This document shows, one piece after another, positions 63,864 to 64,000 of a stretch of 64,000 nt of DNA. The stretch lies in contig NZ_CP154262.1 of assembly GCF_039529835.1 (NCBI RefSeq), positions 3,534,001-3,598,000 of the forward strand. Direction: 5' to 3'. Position 1 is the stretch's first letter. Each line of letters opens with the position of its first letter. Made by a program: the position numbers and the translations under genes. The notes beneath the pieces are model-generated. The model was not told where the DNA came from. It was given only the letters and a program-made list of their open reading frames with translations, and searched no databases. Origin of the DNA: Arthrobacter sp. TMP15. GTDB taxonomy: Bacteria > Actinomycetota > Actinomycetes > Actinomycetales > Micrococcaceae.

Positions 63864-63877
63864 GTTTCACGTGAAAC
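63864..63877. other. parS-like chromosome partition site
   Basis: A third perfect copy of GTTTCACGTGAAAC, 489 bp after the second. Together the copies mark the centromere region of the chromosome and place oriC within a few kilobases. Confidence 0.93.
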
Positions 63878-64000
63878 ACTCGACTGAAGCTACCCGCCTA
63901 CGCTCCTATCCGAGCAGTCAAGAGCGGCGATACCCGTCGATTACGTAAGAGCTACCGTAATCTGCGAACCGTTCGGTTAGCAGAGATAAACGGCGAGCGA

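Larger units (their letters stand above)
61248..64000. other. Origin-proximal gene-poor region, 2.75 kb
   Basis: No convincing intact gene on either strand. Short open frames (for example 62816-63307 plus, 61586-61891 minus, 61970-62290 minus) lack family motifs, ribosome sites and normal codon use. One fragment at 62511-62708 looks coding-like. The region contains two perfect parS-like sites and one degenerate copy. In related genomes parB and parA lie soon after trxA; they presumably begin beyond the window edge. The whole stretch looks like decayed inserted DNA. Confidence 0.65.

Noticed and set aside
1-64000. CRISPR array or Cas genes
   Set aside because: No regularly spaced direct repeats were seen; the Cas4-like cysteines at 28783-32469 belong to a TM0106-type fusion, not a Cas operon.
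1-64000. tRNA, rRNA or prophage
   Set aside because: No cloverleaf-like or rRNA-like segments and no phage structural or integrase genes were recognised; the only mobile element is the IS3 copy.

Overview
The window looks like chromosome from a high-GC Gram-positive actinobacterium of the Micrococcaceae, most likely Arthrobacter or a close relative with moderate GC. This rests on gene content and order: CCA-adding enzyme / NUDIX hydrolase / MurJ / pseudokinase-like membrane protein / trxB / trxA, followed by parS-type sites, is the usual actinobacterial approach to oriC. LutABC, glutathione-independent formaldehyde dehydrogenase, LysE/LysG, a TIGR01777 epimerase, DUF222-HNH and flgK-flgL-fliW fit the same group. 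No database search was possible; names rest on motifs and on recalled family features.

Layout. 1-1940: end of a flagellar operon (flgK, flgL, fliW). 2026-3467: a complete IS3-family insertion sequence with 25-bp perfect inverted repeats and a 3-bp target duplication, sitting in the loop of an older hairpin. 3528-10743: minus-strand metabolic genes (fdhA; lutA-lutB-lutC plus a DinB-fold gene; an adenine/adenosine deaminase; a lone HsdR_N-like nuclease protein). 11005-22215: one long plus-strand tellurium-resistance-type (Ter) operon. It runs terC, three terD paralogues, telA, an unknown gene, a divergent TerD, another unknown gene, then a translationally coupled enzyme block (HpcH/CitE-like lyase, PRTase-TRSP, PRTase-PELOTA, HAD phosphatase). 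This is the most interesting system in the window: calcium-binding Ter proteins and a membrane TerC joined to a predicted pathway for a nucleoside-like product.

22216-33143: a long perfect palindrome, a secreted HNH/Excalibur lipoprotein, lysE/lysG, an MFS exporter, a second palindrome type, a TIGR01777 protein, a 1228-residue RecB-like nuclease/RNase H-like/SF1 helicase fusion, and a DUF1345 membrane protein. 33179-47418: an M18 aminopeptidase and two two-component systems, each beside an ABC exporter (one four-gene operon, one divergent pair), with an MFS carrier, an ABC-F ATPase and a secreted NlpC/P60 hydrolase between them. 47509-50882: a META-domain lipoprotein with a clear terminator, then a phytoene-desaturase-like oxidoreductase with a polytopic membrane protein resembling a glycosyltransferase.

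50973-58698: the origin-proximal housekeeping block. trxB is preceded by a SigR/SigH-type promoter and trxA is followed by a strong hairpin. 58699-64000: three perfect copies of a parS-like 14-mer plus one degenerate copy, a leaderless DUF222-HNH gene full of internal tandem repeats, and about 2.75 kb with no convincing gene. In relatives parB/parA usually follow trxA closely, so this stretch looks like an insertion or decay zone next to the origin. No rRNA, tRNA, CRISPR array or prophage was seen.
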